DNA of 7,181 nucleotides from Bacilli bacterium. GTDB taxonomy: Bacteria > Bacillota_I > Bacilli_A > RFN20 > CAG-826. This document shows positions 6,149 to 7,181 of this stretch, piece by piece (the first letter of the stretch is position 1; every line of letters starts with the position of its first letter). The DNA lies in NCBI GenBank assembly GCA_016296285.1, contig JAEDJP010000066.1, forward strand, positions 1 through 7,181. The letters run 5' to 3'. The notes beneath the pieces are model-generated. The model was not told the origin of the DNA. It did not search any database and was given only the letters and a program-made list of their open reading frames with translations. The position numbers and the translations under genes are program-made.

Positions 6149-7181
6149 ATGCCGTATATCGCCGTGAAAGGAACCCACGACCTCTTCGGAACAGAGGCGA
6201 ATGGATACGCCTACATCCAAAGCGTGTTCAAAGCCGTCGCCGAGCTCTATGGGTACCGTCCTATCGAAACTCCCGTTTTGGAATATACCGATGTTTTCAC
6301 CCGCTCGACTGGGGAAGGAAGCGACGTCGTTCGGAAGGAAATGTATACCTTCCTCGACAAGGGGAACCGCTCCGTGACCCTGCGCCCGGAAGGCACCGCA
6401 GGGGTGGCTCGCAGCGTCTGCGAGAAGAAATTGCTCGCCACCGAGGACGCCCCGCTCAAGGTTTACTACACTGGGCCCGTCTTCCGCTATGAACGCCCGC
6501 AACTCGGCCGCTATCGGCAGTTCATTCAGGCAGGCGTCGAAGTCCTCGGGGTCGATTCGCCACGTCTCGACGCCGAATGCATTTGCCTCGCGATGCAAAC
6601 GCTTTCGATGCTCGGGTTCGAGCAACTCAAGATCAAGGTCAATACCCTTGGCGACAAGGAAAGCCGCGCCGCCTACAAAGAAGCCCTTCAGGCCTATTTC
6701 TCCGAGCGCATCGATTCCATGTGCCCGGATTGCCACGATCGCCTTCGTCTCAACCCCATGCGCATCCTCGATTGCAAGGTCCCGGAAGACCAAGAAATCG
6801 CCAAAGGAGCCCCGAAAATGCGGGATTTCCTCACCGAGGACGCGGAAAGTCGCTTCTATGCCACCCTGTCCATTCTCAACGACCAAGGCATCGATTACGA
6901 AATCGACGATTCTCTCGTTCGCGGCCTTGATTATTACGGGCACATCGTCTTCGAGGTCCACGCGATTTCCCCGAGCGGGAAAGACTATGGCGCTTTGCTT
7001 GGCGGCGGCCATTACGACGGCATGCTCCAGGAATTCGGCGGCCCAAAGACGATGGACCACGGCGTCGGCTTCGCCATGGGCGTCGAGCGCCTCTATAGCC
7101 TCCTTGCCGAACTCGGCAAACTCGAAGGCGTCGATCCCGGCCTCGACCTCTACGCGATGCCGCTTGGAGAAGAATCCATGG
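6149..7181 (+). CDS. hisS: Histidyl-tRNA synthetase, 3'-truncated by window edge (344 residues visible)
   Basis: HisRS is a cytoplasmic class II enzyme that joins histidine to tRNA-His using ATP. The catalytic core is visible in order: N-terminal KGTHDLFG (7-14); motif 1 around YGYRPIETPVLE (34-45); TLRPEGTAG (77-85); motif 2 FRYERPQLGRYRQF (112-125) leading into QAGVEVLG; the insertion-domain signature LNPMRILDCK (201-210) with CPDC at 192-195; HisA motif LVRGLDYY (256-263) with catalytic R258; HisB segment GALLGGGHYDG (281-291); motif 3 GVGFAMGVERL (305-315). The C-terminal anticodon-binding domain begins near LDLYAMPLG (332-340) and runs out of the window; the full protein should be about 420 residues. 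After LDYY it reads GHIVFE where T-x-T-V-F-E is common, and GGGHYDG replaces the usual GGGRYDG; both look like lineage variation. The start at 6149 is set by GGAGG at 6138-6142. In Bacilli aspS normally follows; that would lie outside this window. Confidence 0.96.
   Translation, partial: MPYIAVKGTHDLFGTEANGYAYIQSVFKAVAELYGYRPIETPVLEYTDVFTRSTGEGSDVVRKEMYTFLDKGNRSVTLRPEGTAGVARSVCEKKLLATEDAPLKVYYTGPVFRYERPQLGRYRQFIQAGVEVLGVDSPRLDAECICLAMQTLSMLGFEQLKIKVNTLGDKESRAAYKEALQAYFSERIDSMCPDCHDRLRLNPMRILDCKVPEDQEIAKGAPKMRDFLTEDAESRFYATLSILNDQGIDYEIDDSLVRGLDYYGHIVFEVHAISPSGKDYGALLGGGHYDGMLQEFGGPKTMDHGVGFAMGVERLYSLLAELGKLEGVDPGLDLYAMPLGEESM

Noticed and set aside
5930..7060. 376-codon open frame on the minus strand across rel, the gap and hisS
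   Set aside because: It lies opposite two strongly recognised genes and crosses their promoter; its protein is Asp/Glu/Val/Gly-rich with no known motif, as expected from the complement of C-ending codons.
1..7181. Mobile element, CRISPR array, phage or defence genes, tRNA or rRNA
   Set aside because: No direct-repeat arrays, transposase or integrase motifs, or RNA gene sequence seen; practically all bases are accounted for by four housekeeping genes.

Overview
The window reads as a slice of a housekeeping cluster from a low-complexity-genome Firmicute (Bacilli side), all genes on the + strand and almost without non-coding DNA. The order is secDF (3' part), recJ, rel (relA/spoT homologue) and hisS (5' part). 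This is a cut-down form of the arrangement known from Bacilli (secDF, recJ, apt, relA, dtd, hisS, aspS). Codons mostly end in C or G, so the genome is GC-rich for that group. TGA is the stop codon of all three complete ends and tryptophan is TGG, so this is the standard bacterial code and not the UGA=Trp code of Mycoplasma. My best guess, an inference only, is an uncultured gut-type member of the RF39/RFN20/Erysipelotrichales-like Bacilli.

Region by region: bases 2-2266 hold most of a fused SecD-SecF membrane protein whose start lies upstream. recJ (2269-3822) follows after 2 bases with no ribosome binding site, so it is probably translated by coupling. A 31-base gap (3823-3853) precedes rel (3854-6073) and holds a candidate extended -10 promoter whose predicted start point falls on the rel start codon. 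A 75-base gap (6074-6148) holds a good SigA-type promoter and a strong ribosome binding site for hisS (6149 to beyond the window end). There is no gene-free stretch longer than 75 bases.

Functions: SecDF assists protein export at the membrane. RecJ is a single-strand 5'-3' DNA exonuclease used in repair. Rel makes and destroys (p)ppGpp when uncharged tRNA reaches the ribosome. HisRS charges tRNA-His. The rel/hisS pairing joins tRNA charging to the sensor of failed charging; the pairing is conserved in Firmicutes and is not a new system.

I did not find a novel multi-gene system. The points most worth a second look are: the SecDF half-channels seem to lack the membrane aspartates normally needed for proton-driven function; the rel start is ambiguous (leaderless, or an internal start behind a small hairpin); and the two intergenic gaps share two short sequence blocks in the same order.
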